This document shows, in pieces, positions 1-7,524 of a DNA stretch of 12,695 nt. Position 1 is the first letter of the stretch; each line of letters starts with the position of its first letter. Where the stretch lies: the NCBI GenBank assembly GCA_031409495.1, contig JANNXI010000085.1, positions 1 to 12,695 of the forward strand, given 5' to 3'. The notes under the pieces were generated by a model. It was not told the DNA's origin. It searched no databases and was given only the letters and a program-made list of their open reading frames with translations. This stretch comes from JANMDR01 sp031409495. GTDB taxonomy: Bacteria; Pseudomonadota; Gammaproteobacteria; Burkholderiales; Usitatibacteraceae. A program made the position numbers and the translations under genes.

Positions 1-170
1 GGGGGATGTCGTGGGCAACTGTTTGAGCGGGCGCTGTTACTTTCCCCACGCAGTAAATCTTTACCGCACGCGAGTTTTGCCCGCGCCCGACTTTTCCAAT
101 TAACTTGGGGACGCACGAGCCGCTTTTGTTTTTGGCGAGACGCGCGGGACGGCGGGTGTGCTTTTCTTTG

Positions 171-205
171 GTTACTTTCTTTTTGCACAAGCAAAAGAAA
201 GTGAC
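171..205. repeat. Long hairpin within the composite repeat
   Basis: The left arm 171-186 pairs with the right arm 191-205 around the loop ACAA (187-190). The stem is about 15 bp, with one bulged T and one G-T wobble. It is A/T-rich in the middle (TTTCTTTT against AAAAGAAA). It could fold in either strand's transcript and may stop transcription arriving from the left of the ABC genes, but no clean U-tract follows directly, so a terminator role is only possible. Confidence 0.6.
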
Positions 206-265
206 TTGCCGGCGTCAACCACGCCTTGGTGGAAAAGCGCAAAACGCTAATTTGCATACACCGAT

Positions 266-292
266 GGTGGGCACGCTTCGCTTTGCGCCACC
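266..292. repeat. GGTGGGCACGC-type quasi-palindrome
   Basis: GGTGG (266-270) pairs with CCACC (288-292), and inside it CGC (274-276) pairs with GCG (285-287), leaving a three-base bulge and an eight-base loop. The flank 'CCCTACG' after it matches the usual surroundings of this dispersed proteobacterial motif as I remember it. Function is unknown. Confidence 0.5.
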
Positions 293-452
293 CTACGTGG
301 TAGCAAAAATTTAGCCGCCGATTATTCACCAATGCTCAAGGCCAGTGCGCGGTTTCGATGGACACTCTCAGCTATTTTAGGGCATTTACGTTAACTTATC
401 GCGTTTGCATTTTTGCTTGAACGGCAGTTCTGTACCCACCAATTGCATAGGC

Positions 453-458
453 TATACT
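453..458 (+). promoter_or_regulatory. Possible -10 element of the ABC operon
   Basis: TATACT, 37 bases ahead of the ATG at 495, is the best -10 hexamer in the 311-494 gap. No convincing -35 lies at 16-18 bp: TTGAAC at 417-422 is 30 bp away. The rest of the gap from 311 shows nothing recognisable. The ATPase gene also lacks a clear Shine-Dalgarno sequence. Confidence 0.25.
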
Positions 459-494
459 TTCTCTCACCCAAACTAACATCACTTCCACGTAACC

Positions 495-1265
495 ATGCAA
501 ACCGAACCCGGATCCAATCCTACTCCAGCACTTGAAATCAAAGGCCTCATCAAAAATTTCGGCGGTAAAGCTGCGGTGGACAATCTTGACCTCACCATTC
601 CGCAGGGCGAATTTCATGCGCTGCTAGGGCCCAATGGCGCAGGTAAAACAACTACCTTGCGTATCGTCGCGGGTTTACTCAAAGCCGATATGGGAAGTAC
701 CGCCATCATGGGTCACAACATCGCGATCGCACCGCTTGAAGCTAAGAAAGTGCTGGCGTTTTTACCCGATGATCCTTTGCTTTACGGCAAATTAAAACCG
801 CTGGAATATTTAGAATTTGTGGCAGGGCTTTGGCGGATTGATGGCGATGTGGCGGCGCCGCGCGCGGAAGATTTACTCAAGTGGCTTGATTTATGGGGCA
901 ACACCAATGAGTTGATTGAAGGCTTTTCACGCGGCATGCGGCAAAAATTAGCGCTGGCGGGCGCGTTAATTCACGACCCACAAGTGTTGATATTAGATGA
1001 GCCGCTGACGGGCCTAGATGCAGCAGCCGCACGCCAAGTAAAAGACATTTTGCTAGAGCGGGTGAAGCGCGGCAACACGATTGTGCTGACCACGCATATT
1101 TTAGAAATGGCGGAGCGTTTGGCTGAGCGCATTAGCATTATTCAGAAGGGCAAAATTATTGCGCAGGGTAGCCTTGACGAATTACGGGATTTAGCAAAAT
1201 CGGCCGATGGTGCCAACGCCACGCTTGAAGATGTGTTTTTAGGCCTAACGTCGAGCACCACATAA
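495..1265 (+). CDS. ABC exporter ATP-binding protein (EcsA-like)
   Basis: This is a 256-residue cytoplasmic ATPase subunit that should power the permease encoded directly after it. Walker A is GPNGAGKTT at 45-53, the signature is a degenerate FSRGMRQK at 144-151, Walker B is VLILDEP at 164-170, the D-loop is TGLD at 172-175 and the switch histidine is H201 (TTH). The Q-loop position reads LPDDP with Asp92 instead of Gln. Acidic residues here together with an S(R/K)GM signature are, as I recall, typical of EcsA-type ATPases that pair with ABC-2-like permeases, so this need not be a defect. Length fits a single nucleotide-binding domain. The stop codon TAA at 1263-1265 overlaps the permease ATG by one base, indicating tight co-expression. 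The start at 495 lacks a good ribosome-binding site; it is chosen because the folded domain begins near residue 12. The substrate cannot be deduced. Confidence 0.93.
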   Translation: MQTEPGSNPTPALEIKGLIKNFGGKAAVDNLDLTIPQGEFHALLGPNGAGKTTTLRIVAGLLKADMGSTAIMGHNIAIAPLEAKKVLAFLPDDPLLYGKLKPLEYLEFVAGLWRIDGDVAAPRAEDLLKWLDLWGNTNELIEGFSRGMRQKLALAGALIHDPQVLILDEPLTGLDAAAARQVKDILLERVKRGNTIVLTTHILEMAERLAERISIIQKGKIIAQGSLDELRDLAKSADGANATLEDVFLGLTSSTT

Positions 1266-2806
1266 TGCTGCGTTTAAAACCTGCTTCTTGGCCGTGGCTA
1301 TTGCGCCATGAGATACGACTGCAATGGCGTAATGTGGGCGGCGCGCGGCTGTGGTTGGTGGCGCTGTTTGGGGGCCTTGTTTATGTGTGTTTGCACTTAG
1401 CAGCGTGGGCGATATTGCGCGGCGTCAATATGGTGACGCCACCGCCGTTGGCCATCGCCATTGGCGGCGCAATCACTTGGTTTGTGCTGACGCTGATGTT
1501 ATCGCAGGCCATTATGCTGTCGGTGACCGCGCTATTTGATCGGGGTGATTTAGATTTATTGCTATCGTCGCCACTATCGCCACGTACCGTGTTCACCGTG
1601 CGCGGTCTAGGCATTGCCGTTGGCTGCATCATGCTCTATGCAGTGTTGCTCACACCCTTCGCACACTTGGGCGCGCTGCTGGGTAAGGTCAACTTATTGG
1701 CTATTTATCCAGCCATTATTTCGATGGGGCTATTGGTAACAGCCATGGGGCTTTTAACCACCCTCACCCTCGTGCGTGTAATGGGTGCACGCCGTGCGCG
1801 CGTAGCGGCACAGCTATTGGGCGCGCTAGTAGGCGCGGCGATGTTCATTGCTTCACAAGCGCAAAATATGCTCGGCAGCGAAACGCGCGCGCGCATTGCA
1901 ATGTGGCTCGTCAAAGCCGCCGAGCCAGAAGGATTATTAGCACCGGATAGCCTGCTGTGGTTTCCGTTCCGGGCATTTTTAGGTGATCCTCTTTCGCTAC
2001 TGGGCTTTGCATTTATCGGCCTAGGGGCGTTTTTACTGGTTACTAATTTGGCTTACCGACGATTTTTATCCGGTACGCAAGAGTCGGTAACCGGTAGCGC
2101 CAACAAATCTAATGTAACGGAGCGCACCGCAGCCGTAAAATTTAACGCCGGCAAAAATAGTTTTGCACGCGCCGTGCTTATAAAAGAATGGAAACTAATT
2201 TGGCGCGATCCGCAACTGCTGGCACAAACCTTTCTGCAAATTTTATATCTAATGCCCCTCGTGTTTGTAGTGCTTCGCAAGAATTCTAATCTGGAATTGA
2301 TTGTCCCGAGCACTATATTCTTAGCTTCTAGCTTGGCAGGAAGCCTAGCTTGGCTCACGGTGGCCGCTGAAGATGCGCCAGCGCTTATCGGCTGCGCACC
2401 CGTAAACATCACCCGCATTCGATGCCTAAAAGCGCTTGCGGCGTTAATTCCAGTGTGGATTTTAGTATCGCCAATTTTTCTATTTTTATGCGCGCAAAAT
2501 TTTAGTTGGGCACTCATATTTTTAGCGTGCCTAACAGCGAGCACCGCAGGCGCGGGGATGAGCCAAATCTTTTACCCGAGAAGCGGCAATAGAAAAAACA
2601 TGAAACAGCGCGCCAAGGGCAATGTGCTCATCAATCTGCTAGAAGCCTTTAGCGCAGCAGGCTGGGGTGGCGTGGCTTATTGTTTGATGATTTTGCCGTC
2701 GCCCTTGGCGTGGTTTGGGTTGCTAGCACTAGTGGTCGCACTGAGTGGGCCAGCCATAACTTGGGTGCTCGGCAAAGCGCGCCGAGACGGCGACGTTATA
2801 TTCTAA
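1265..2806 (+). CDS. ABC transporter permease, large ABC-2-like
   Basis: This is a 513-residue inner-membrane protein with roughly ten to twelve hydrophobic segments, the partner of the ATPase before it. Each half begins with a similar amphipathic stretch: residues about 13-22 (LLRHEIRLQW) and about 303-312 (VLIKEWKLIW). About 70-80 residues later each half carries an Asp/Leu/Pro segment followed by an Arg-containing one: DLDLLLSSPLSPRTVF near 94-109, and DAPALIGCAPVNITRI near 369-384. I read this as an internal duplication of a half-permease, joined by a polar linker near 272-298 that is rich in Ser, Thr, Asn and Lys. A single chain of this size could supply both membrane halves of the exporter. 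Lipid, peptide or drug export are all possible; the sequence does not decide. Confidence 0.88.
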   Translation: MLRLKPASWPWLLRHEIRLQWRNVGGARLWLVALFGGLVYVCLHLAAWAILRGVNMVTPPPLAIAIGGAITWFVLTLMLSQAIMLSVTALFDRGDLDLLLSSPLSPRTVFTVRGLGIAVGCIMLYAVLLTPFAHLGALLGKVNLLAIYPAIISMGLLVTAMGLLTTLTLVRVMGARRARVAAQLLGALVGAAMFIASQAQNMLGSETRARIAMWLVKAAEPEGLLAPDSLLWFPFRAFLGDPLSLLGFAFIGLGAFLLVTNLAYRRFLSGTQESVTGSANKSNVTERTAAVKFNAGKNSFARAVLIKEWKLIWRDPQLLAQTFLQILYLMPLVFVVLRKNSNLELIVPSTIFLASSLAGSLAWLTVAAEDAPALIGCAPVNITRIRCLKALAALIPVWILVSPIFLFLCAQNFSWALIFLACLTASTAGAGMSQIFYPRSGNRKNMKQRAKGNVLINLLEAFSAAGWGGVAYCLMILPSPLAWFGLLALVVALSGPAITWVLGKARRDGDVIF

Positions 2807-2821
2807 AAATCAAGTTAATAT

Positions 2822-2854
2822 CCTGAAGACGCCCTATAATAGGGAACCTTCAGG
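2822..2854. terminator. Stem-loop between convergent genes
   Basis: CCTGAAG (2822-2828) pairs with CTTCAGG (2848-2854), and CCCTA (2832-2836) pairs with TAGGG (2840-2844) inside it, separated by a small interior loop. It sits in the 58-bp gap between the permease stop and the end of the SPOR gene, where a bidirectional terminator is expected. Neither side has a strong U-tract, so termination strength is uncertain. Confidence 0.45.
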
Positions 2855-2864
2855 CATTATCTAG

Positions 2865-3548
2865 CTATTTTGTCGGCGCTATTACTGCGGCTATCGCTTG
2901 TGGATTCGCAGCGCATGCCACCGCTTTTATGGTGCTGGCTTCATAGTCACGCTGCAGCAGCGTGAGCTTGGCAACTAAGTTGGTGTCTGGTTCTTTTAAG
3001 CTAAACACGGTTTCTTTTACGGCCACATTGCGCGGCAAAATTTGCACATTTTTTGCACCTTTGCTAGCGGCATCTGCCTGTACTTTTATAGCGGCTTCTT
3101 CAGTTGAATAAAGGCCTAGGGATATGCCATTGTCAGGCGTTATCGACACATCTTTCAAGCCCTGCTTCTTCAAATTCGCAAGCGTTGCATCAGCAGCTCG
3201 CCGATTTACAGCAGGCGCAATCACTAAGGCAAAACGGGTGGGCTCTTCAACGTTGCGACTAGTCAAGCGATCGCCTAGCGCCAACACAGAAAATACGCCT
3301 TGTGCACGCTGCGCGTCGGCAGGTTTCACCGCAAAATCGATACACGCGGAACCAACCAAGCTTTCTGCTAATTTACGCGCGGCCTGCTGTTCTACTTGGG
3401 CTCTTTGCGGATCAAGTACCGATACCAGTTTCAACCCATTCGGGTTTACTTCTATTGGCGGCGGGCTCGCACTTTTACCTATCTGTAAATAGATAAAAAC
3501 GCCGAGAGCCGCGTTGGCCAGCAGCAGCAATAAGAAAAGAAAACGCAT
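2865..3548 (-). CDS. SPOR-domain protein downstream of coaX
   Basis: This is a 227-residue membrane-anchored protein. Residues 2-22 form one hydrophobic helix (FLFLLLLLANAALGVFIYLQ) with Arg2 before it and no clear cleavage site, so the rest probably faces the periplasm. The region around 118-175, including LGLYSTEEAA and KGAKNVQILPR, has the pattern of a SPOR domain, the fold that binds denuded peptidoglycan at division sites. Two cysteines (SACIDF and AVACAANP) lie on either side of that domain and could form a disulfide in the periplasm. A SPOR protein right after birA and coaX is, from memory, a usual Burkholderiales arrangement. It is the last gene of its operon, 32 bp after coaX. No good Shine-Dalgarno precedes the ATG at 3548, and an AT-rich palindrome lies just upstream. 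Its specific role is unknown. Confidence 0.75.
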   Translation of the reverse strand: MRFLFLLLLLANAALGVFIYLQIGKSASPPPIEVNPNGLKLVSVLDPQRAQVEQQAARKLAESLVGSACIDFAVKPADAQRAQGVFSVLALGDRLTSRNVEEPTRFALVIAPAVNRRAADATLANLKKQGLKDVSITPDNGISLGLYSTEEAAIKVQADAASKGAKNVQILPRNVAVKETVFSLKEPDTNLVAKLTLLQRDYEASTIKAVACAANPQAIAAVIAPTK

Positions 3549-3563
3549 TTTTAAAATAGTTTT

Positions 3564-3581
3564 AAATTAAGTACTTAATTT
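3564..3581. repeat. Perfect 18-bp AT-rich palindrome
   Basis: AAATTAA-GTAC-TTAATTT is an exact inverted repeat with no mismatch. It lies in the short gap between coaX and the SPOR gene and touches the coaX stop codon. It is not followed by a U-tract on the minus strand, so it looks more like a protein-binding site or an mRNA-end hairpin than a terminator. The shape (TTAA...TTAA) resembles MarR-type operators in general form only. Confidence 0.6.
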
Positions 3582-4450
3582 TACACCGTGGATACAGACG
3601 CGCGCGCTGCGGCAAGATAATAGAGCCCTTCCAATACAATATTGGGTAGCAGTACGATAGAAGGGGCGGCACCGTCTTGAATATTTACAAACATCGTACC
3701 CAGCGCTCCTTCAAGATGTACTAGCATAACTGTTGCAGCGCCGCCTGCAATCACGATACGCGCAAGGCGCTGTCCGTGCGCGTGCAATGCGCGCTGATGT
3801 GCAAGCGCTTGCATTAGCACGGCACCTACGCACGCCTGCATTGCACCACTAGCAATGGCCGCTGCGGTGTGGGTGGGAAAGGCGCAAATTAGGGCATCAT
3901 CAGCTAATGGTGGCAATTGCGGCAATTGTGCAGTGCCCTGATGCAGCGCGTTTTGCATGGTGCGCAAGCCGGGCGCGATGATGCCGCCCAAAAAATCCCC
4001 GTTTTGGTTGAGCGCATCAATCGTTAGTGCCGTGCCGGCCATCACCACCAGTTGGTTTTGCGGCTGTTGCTGTGCTCCCACCAGGGCCGCAAAGCGATCC
4101 GCACCGAGGGTGTGCGGCTGCGCATAACCGCTACGCATACCGCAAACTTCGGCCTCCGATTCTATAAAGTGCAATGAAGCCGCATGGGTGCTGAAGGCGC
4201 AGTTAAGCGCGCCGGCCACGGCCTTGCCCGCAACGTTTGCAATAATCACTTTCAGTTTTTGCGTGCCGCCCAGTGAGGCGGGTGCCGGCATCACCTTAGC
4301 CACCAACACCGAAAGATGATCACTAATTTTATCGGTAGCAAACAGGCCACTTTGCAGTATTTGGGGTGAAGCTCCAGCAGTTTTACCTGCAAAAAGCGCC
4401 CATTTAATATTGGTGTTGCCGCAGTCGACCGCCAGTAGTTGCTGTTTCAT
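3581..4450 (-). CDS. coaX: Type III pantothenate kinase
   Basis: This 289-residue cytoplasmic enzyme phosphorylates pantothenate with ATP, the first step of coenzyme A synthesis. The motifs of the ASKHA-fold type III kinases are in order: DCGNTNIKW at 9-17 (phosphate loop, Asp9), GADR at 116-119 (Asp118 is the expected catalytic base), GTALTID at 139-145, GGIIAPGL at 155-162, and an AGGAA turn near residue 240. In Bordetella the homologue is known as Baf, the Bvg accessory factor, after an effect on toxin gene expression. The residues just before GTALTID are VVMA, where many family members have an acidic residue; the neighbouring motifs are intact and activity is expected. The gene follows birA by 37 bp on the same strand. 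Type III kinases are usually not feedback-inhibited by CoA. Confidence 0.95.
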   Translation of the reverse strand: MKQQLLAVDCGNTNIKWALFAGKTAGASPQILQSGLFATDKISDHLSVLVAKVMPAPASLGGTQKLKVIIANVAGKAVAGALNCAFSTHAASLHFIESEAEVCGMRSGYAQPHTLGADRFAALVGAQQQPQNQLVVMAGTALTIDALNQNGDFLGGIIAPGLRTMQNALHQGTAQLPQLPPLADDALICAFPTHTAAAIASGAMQACVGAVLMQALAHQRALHAHGQRLARIVIAGGAATVMLVHLEGALGTMFVNIQDGAAPSIVLLPNIVLEGLYYLAAARASVSTV

Positions 4451-4488
4451 TTCACCACTCTCACTTCACTTTTTTCATTGCACCCATC

Positions 4489-5451
4489 TTACAGTCTTAA
4501 GGAAACTTCGCCGGAATAAAGCACTTCACGTCGGCTTCCTACCTGCAAAATGAGTGCGCCGTCTTCCGCTATATCTACTATCAGGCCATCAAGCTTGCGG
4601 CCATCGCCGAAGCTTGCCACAACTGAGCAATTGGCGTAGGCGTGATGTTTTAGCCACGCCTCTTTAAGGGGCGCAAATCCATGGGTGTTGAACGTCGATA
4701 GTCGCTCCCAAATATGCCTGAAGATGACCGATAATAGGACATCTCTGGGCACTAATTGCAGCGCATTACTAGCGTAATCGCACACTGGCTGATCGATATT
4801 TTTTTGATATTCTGGGTGCAAACGATAATTAACGCCAATGCCAATCACCAAACTTGCAGGCTCAAATACGTCACCTTGGGTTTCAATTAATATGCCTGCA
4901 CATTTTTTTCCATCTACAACAATATCGTTCGGCCATTTGAGTTGAGCACCGTATAAACCCGCATCAATTAGCGCTTCTGCCAGCGCTAGTCCCACCGCTA
5001 GCGATGCGCCACCAAGCTGGCCCGCTGGTTTATCAAACTGCCAGCGTAGCGAAAATGTAAGTGAGCCACCCAAGCTTGCTTGCCATACGCGGCCACGCCG
5101 ACCGCGACCCTGTGATTGTGATTCCGCAATCAGCACTTTTATCCGTCCGTCGGTATTTCGTACGTTTAGCAACACCGTGTTGGTGGAGGCAATTTCATCC
5201 ACCACTTCAATATCAAAATGCGACGCAAGCGCGCCTAATTGCGCGGCGATATTTTGAGCGTGCAGCTTGATAAACGGCACCGCTAATTTGTAGCCGCGCC
5301 CGGGGATTGAAAACACTTCTAAGCCTTGGGCGTTCAGGGCGCGCACGGCTTGGCTAATAGCATTCGGTGTGATGCGAAGGGTTTTACTTAACGCGACGCC
5401 GGAAATAAATTTTTCGTGGCTTAGCTGCGCCAGCAATGCAAAATCGGTCAT
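4489..5451 (-). CDS. birA: Biotin-protein ligase / biotin operon repressor
   Basis: This 320-residue protein should make biotinyl-AMP and transfer biotin to the carrier lysine of acetyl-CoA carboxylase. It also carries the N-terminal DNA-binding domain of the bifunctional BirA type: residues about 1-57 form a winged helix (ISGVALSKTL, ITPNAISQAVRAL, then the wing IPGRGYKL). Catalytic-domain motifs are STN at 89-91, GRGRRGR at 115-121 (biotinyl-AMP loop), KWPND at 172-176, GKKCAGILIE at 181-190 with the catalytic lysine near 183, and GIGVNY at 204-209. The C-terminal 50 residues form the small SH3-like domain. The ATG lies three bases after the stop of the HAD gene, so the two are almost certainly cotranscribed. 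No biotin synthesis genes are in the window, so its repression targets must be elsewhere. Confidence 0.96.
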   Translation of the reverse strand: MTDFALLAQLSHEKFISGVALSKTLRITPNAISQAVRALNAQGLEVFSIPGRGYKLAVPFIKLHAQNIAAQLGALASHFDIEVVDEIASTNTVLLNVRNTDGRIKVLIAESQSQGRGRRGRVWQASLGGSLTFSLRWQFDKPAGQLGGASLAVGLALAEALIDAGLYGAQLKWPNDIVVDGKKCAGILIETQGDVFEPASLVIGIGVNYRLHPEYQKNIDQPVCDYASNALQLVPRDVLLSVIFRHIWERLSTFNTHGFAPLKEAWLKHHAYANCSVVASFGDGRKLDGLIVDIAEDGALILQVGSRREVLYSGEVSLRL

Positions 5452-5454
5452 TGC

Positions 5455-6333
5455 TTAACCCACGCCGTGCTCGGCTTGGCAAGCCGCCACCTCAGCCGCA
5501 TAGGCGATTTCGGCAATCACGGAATCAAGCAGCAACTTGCAGCGTTTACTTAACTTGGAGCCATCACGATAATCAGCGGGAGCGATAAAATCCACACGAT
5601 TTGCGGTGAGTAACTTTGCGCAAATTTCTTTGCCGTGCGCGGCTTTAGGATTAAACACCGCCAAAGTATGGCCTCCACTTTTTTTAGTGAGCGCCATCGA
5701 AGGCACGTCAGTCATACCATCACCAATATAGATAATATTGCTAAAAGGTATAGGCCGTTCATTTTCGGGCATGTGATCGTTAATCGATTCATTCATGGTT
5801 TCGCGTCCCTTATTGATGCGAAATAGAAATTGGGTTTTTGAGGTATCAGTGATTAGCACCTTTGGAAAAGTGGCGATACCGTATTGATTGAAGTGATATT
5901 CTGAAGCGTAGACCTGCTTAAAGTGCTTACGGATAGATGCACCCTCCAATATTTCTTTTTGTCCCGCTGAAATTATGTAGTGCTGCACGTTCACAGCGCC
6001 CTGCCCACGCGCGGACACGTACTCGTTGATGCGCGGGAACCACTCCTCGACGCCCGGAAAGTATTGAATTTTGTCGGCCATCACCGCAAAGTCTTCCTTG
6101 GTAATCCGAATTTTGTCGTTTTTATAGAGCGCTTCCATCATCAAGCGCATATACACCAACATGCTGTCTGAGCCCGTTTCTCTAGCTTCTTCATGCACTC
6201 GTTGCCAAAATGCTGCAGGCTCAATGCCTATTTTTGGTAACACCGTATATTCCTGCATGGGCTGGGGCGATAGCGTGCCATCAAAATCGTAAACAATGGC
6301 AATGGTGTTTTGAAAGAATGGTTTTTTAGCCAT
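5455..6333 (-). CDS. HAD-family phosphatase, function unknown
   Basis: This is a 292-residue cytoplasmic protein with all four haloacid-dehalogenase motifs. Motif I is DFDGT at 16-20 (nucleophile Asp16, acid/base Asp18), motif II is the serine in IISAG near 122, motif III is the lysine in TSKTQ near 166, and motif IV is GDGMTD at 204-209. About 100 residues between motifs I and II form a helical cap, as in phosphoserine-phosphatase-like members. A Mg-dependent phosphomonoesterase is therefore likely, with substrate unknown. I start it at the ATG at 6333 (MAKKPFFQ), because motif I then falls at the usual distance from the N-terminus. The frame stays open to a GTG at 6390, which would place the start against the Bug terminator and add an unlikely hydrophobic tail. 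It is the first gene of the birA-coaX-SPOR operon. The 60 bp up to the terminator must hold the promoter, but I see no clear one. Confidence 0.85.
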   Translation of the reverse strand: MAKKPFFQNTIAIVYDFDGTLSPQPMQEYTVLPKIGIEPAAFWQRVHEEARETGSDSMLVYMRLMMEALYKNDKIRITKEDFAVMADKIQYFPGVEEWFPRINEYVSARGQGAVNVQHYIISAGQKEILEGASIRKHFKQVYASEYHFNQYGIATFPKVLITDTSKTQFLFRINKGRETMNESINDHMPENERPIPFSNIIYIGDGMTDVPSMALTKKSGGHTLAVFNPKAAHGKEICAKLLTANRVDFIAPADYRDGSKLSKRCKLLLDSVIAEIAYAAEVAACQAEHGVG

Positions 6334-6394
6334 GATGGGCAGTATTTGCAGTCGATAAAGAATGAACGATAACAGATGCCGGACGACCACACGG

Positions 6395-6423
6395 AAAAAA
6401 GACCAACTTGCGTCGGTCTTTTT
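6395..6423 (-). terminator. Rho-independent terminator of the Bug gene
   Basis: On the minus strand GACC/GGTC arms (6401-6404 with 6415-6418), extended by an A/T-paired base (6395-6400 with 6419-6423), enclose a 10-base loop in which AC/GT may also pair. The minus-strand RNA ends in a run of six U after the stem. It begins 20 bases past the stop codon of the Bug gene. It separates that gene from the HAD operon. Confidence 0.8.
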
Positions 6424-6443
6424 AAATTGCTACACAAAATAAT

Positions 6444-7454
6444 TTAGTCAGCAAATACGGCTGCTTTTTTAATGATGGGTGCCCACTTAGCTACTTCTGC
6501 TTTTTGTAAAGTGCGCAGCGCCGCTGGCGTTTGCTGGGCGACCGGGTAAGCAGTGGTGCTAAGCTTTGCAAATTCGGCCAACACAGCAGCATCTGTCAAC
6601 GACACTTGCATAGCGACGTTCAGGCGCCGCGTAGCCGCCGCTGGTGTGCCTTTCGGCACCCACATACCTTGCCACACACTTAGCGTGGCAGACTTCAAAC
6701 CTGATTCTTCTAACGTCGGCAAATCAGCTAACGCAGCCAATCTGTTTTTTGACGTCACCGCATACGCTTTAACAGCTTTCGATTTAATTTTATCCGTCGT
6801 ATTCGTCGTTTGATCGCACATAAAATCTACTTTACCCGCCAGCAACGCGTCCATTGCAGGCTTAGTACCTTTGTGCGGAATAGTCAAAATATCGGCATTG
6901 ATGGCATTGAGCAACAACATGCCGCATAGATGCGAAGCTGAACCCACGCCCGAATGCGCGTAGCTCAATTTGTTTTTATTTTCTTTTGCGTAAGTTATAA
7001 AATCTTTAAGGTTTTCCGCCTCCAAAGTTGGCCGCGCAACCACCGACATCGGCACATCGGCAATCAACCCAATTGGCTCTAAATCTGTGAGCGCGTTATA
7101 GCGCAAGGTACGGTAAAGCGCTGGTGCCGTGGCAATGCCGATATGCGTAACCAGTACGGTGTAGCCATCCTTCGGTGCTAACACCACATTGGCCACACCG
7201 GTTGTGCCACCACCGCCACCGACGTTTTCGATATTGATTGGCTGACCTAAATTTTTAGACATCACCGTTGCTAGCGTGCGCGCTAATAAATCTGTCGGGC
7301 CACCAGCGTTATAGGGCACTACGATAGTGATGGGCTTGGAGGGGTACGGCGCATTGGCTGCGTAGGCTTGCGAGCCGATAGGCAAAATTGCCAACGCAGT
7401 AAGTGCAAACAAAGAACGCACCGCGATATTTTTGGACTGTTTAAAAATCTTCAT
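6444..7454 (-). CDS. Bug/TctC-family periplasmic solute-binding protein
   Basis: This is a 336-residue exported protein. The signal peptide has basic residues at 2-13, a hydrophobic core at 14-28 and a likely cleavage after Ala32 (SQAYA). The mature part opens with YPSKPITIVVPYNAGGPTDLLAR, the hallmark of the tripartite tricarboxylate transporter receptors. VGGGGGTTG near 78-86 and HKGTKPAMDALLAGKVD near 195-211 are further family-typical pieces. Such proteins capture small carboxylates or related compounds and pass them to a TctA/TctB membrane pair. No TctA or TctB gene is next to it, so it is an orphan receptor of the kind very abundant in Burkholderiales; the ligand cannot be told. GAGG at 7465-7462 (minus strand), seven bases before the ATG, is a good ribosome-binding site. 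It is monocistronic with its own terminator and divergent from the NikR-like gene. Confidence 0.93.
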   Translation of the reverse strand: MKIFKQSKNIAVRSLFALTALAILPIGSQAYAANAPYPSKPITIVVPYNAGGPTDLLARTLATVMSKNLGQPINIENVGGGGGTTGVANVVLAPKDGYTVLVTHIGIATAPALYRTLRYNALTDLEPIGLIADVPMSVVARPTLEAENLKDFITYAKENKNKLSYAHSGVGSASHLCGMLLLNAINADILTIPHKGTKPAMDALLAGKVDFMCDQTTNTTDKIKSKAVKAYAVTSKNRLAALADLPTLEESGLKSATLSVWQGMWVPKGTPAAATRRLNVAMQVSLTDAAVLAEFAKLSTTAYPVAQQTPAALRTLQKAEVAKWAPIIKKAAVFAD

Positions 7455-7495
7455 TTGAATGCCTCATAAAAGTGGAAAAACTAAACGCTATTTTT

Positions 7496-7524
7496 ATTAT
7501 CTACACCATTCAATCAAAAGAACC
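7496..7524 (-). promoter_or_regulatory. Weak candidate promoter of the Bug gene
   Basis: On the minus strand GATAAT (7501-7496) is a fair -10 hexamer, 17 bp from GGTTCT (7524-7519), which is a poor -35. Its position, about 40 bases ahead of the ATG, is suitable. An activator may be needed if this is the real promoter. Confidence 0.25.

Larger units (their letters stand above)
1..310. repeat. Composite dispersed-type intergenic repeat
   Basis: This stretch holds no credible gene but several inverted repeats. GTGGGCAA (11-18) can pair with TTGCCCGC (77-84), with one G-T wobble. A long hairpin lies at 171-205, a small one (CCAC/GTGG) at 219-232, and a quasi-palindrome at 266-292. Layout and wording (a 'gtgggcaac...gagttttgccc' part, then a 'ttactttct...agaaagtga' hairpin, then a 'ggtgggcacgc...ccaccc' part) resemble multi-copy intergenic elements I recall from many beta- and gammaproteobacterial genomes. 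The left edge may lie outside the window. Open reading frames across it (for example 105-314) are Lys/Arg-rich products of the repeat itself and are not called as genes. Its dispersal in this genome cannot be tested from one window. Confidence 0.6.

Noticed and set aside
105..314. 69-codon open frame on + in the repeat region
   Set aside because: It lies entirely in the composite repeat; its basic sequence is what that repeat encodes in one frame, and it has no ribosome-binding site.
2053..2544. 163-codon open frame on - inside the permease gene
   Set aside because: It is antisense to a convincing membrane protein gene, has no recognisable domain and no ribosome-binding site; it is a by-product of the codon use of the + frame.
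2835..2840. Perfect TATAAT on + between the permease and SPOR genes
   Set aside because: It is the loop part of the stem-loop at 2822-2854, has no -35 at 16-18 bp and would fire into the antisense of the SPOR gene.
6334..6390. 19-codon GTG-started extension of the HAD protein
   Set aside because: It lacks a ribosome-binding site, abuts the terminator of the Bug gene and pushes motif I away from its usual place near the N-terminus.
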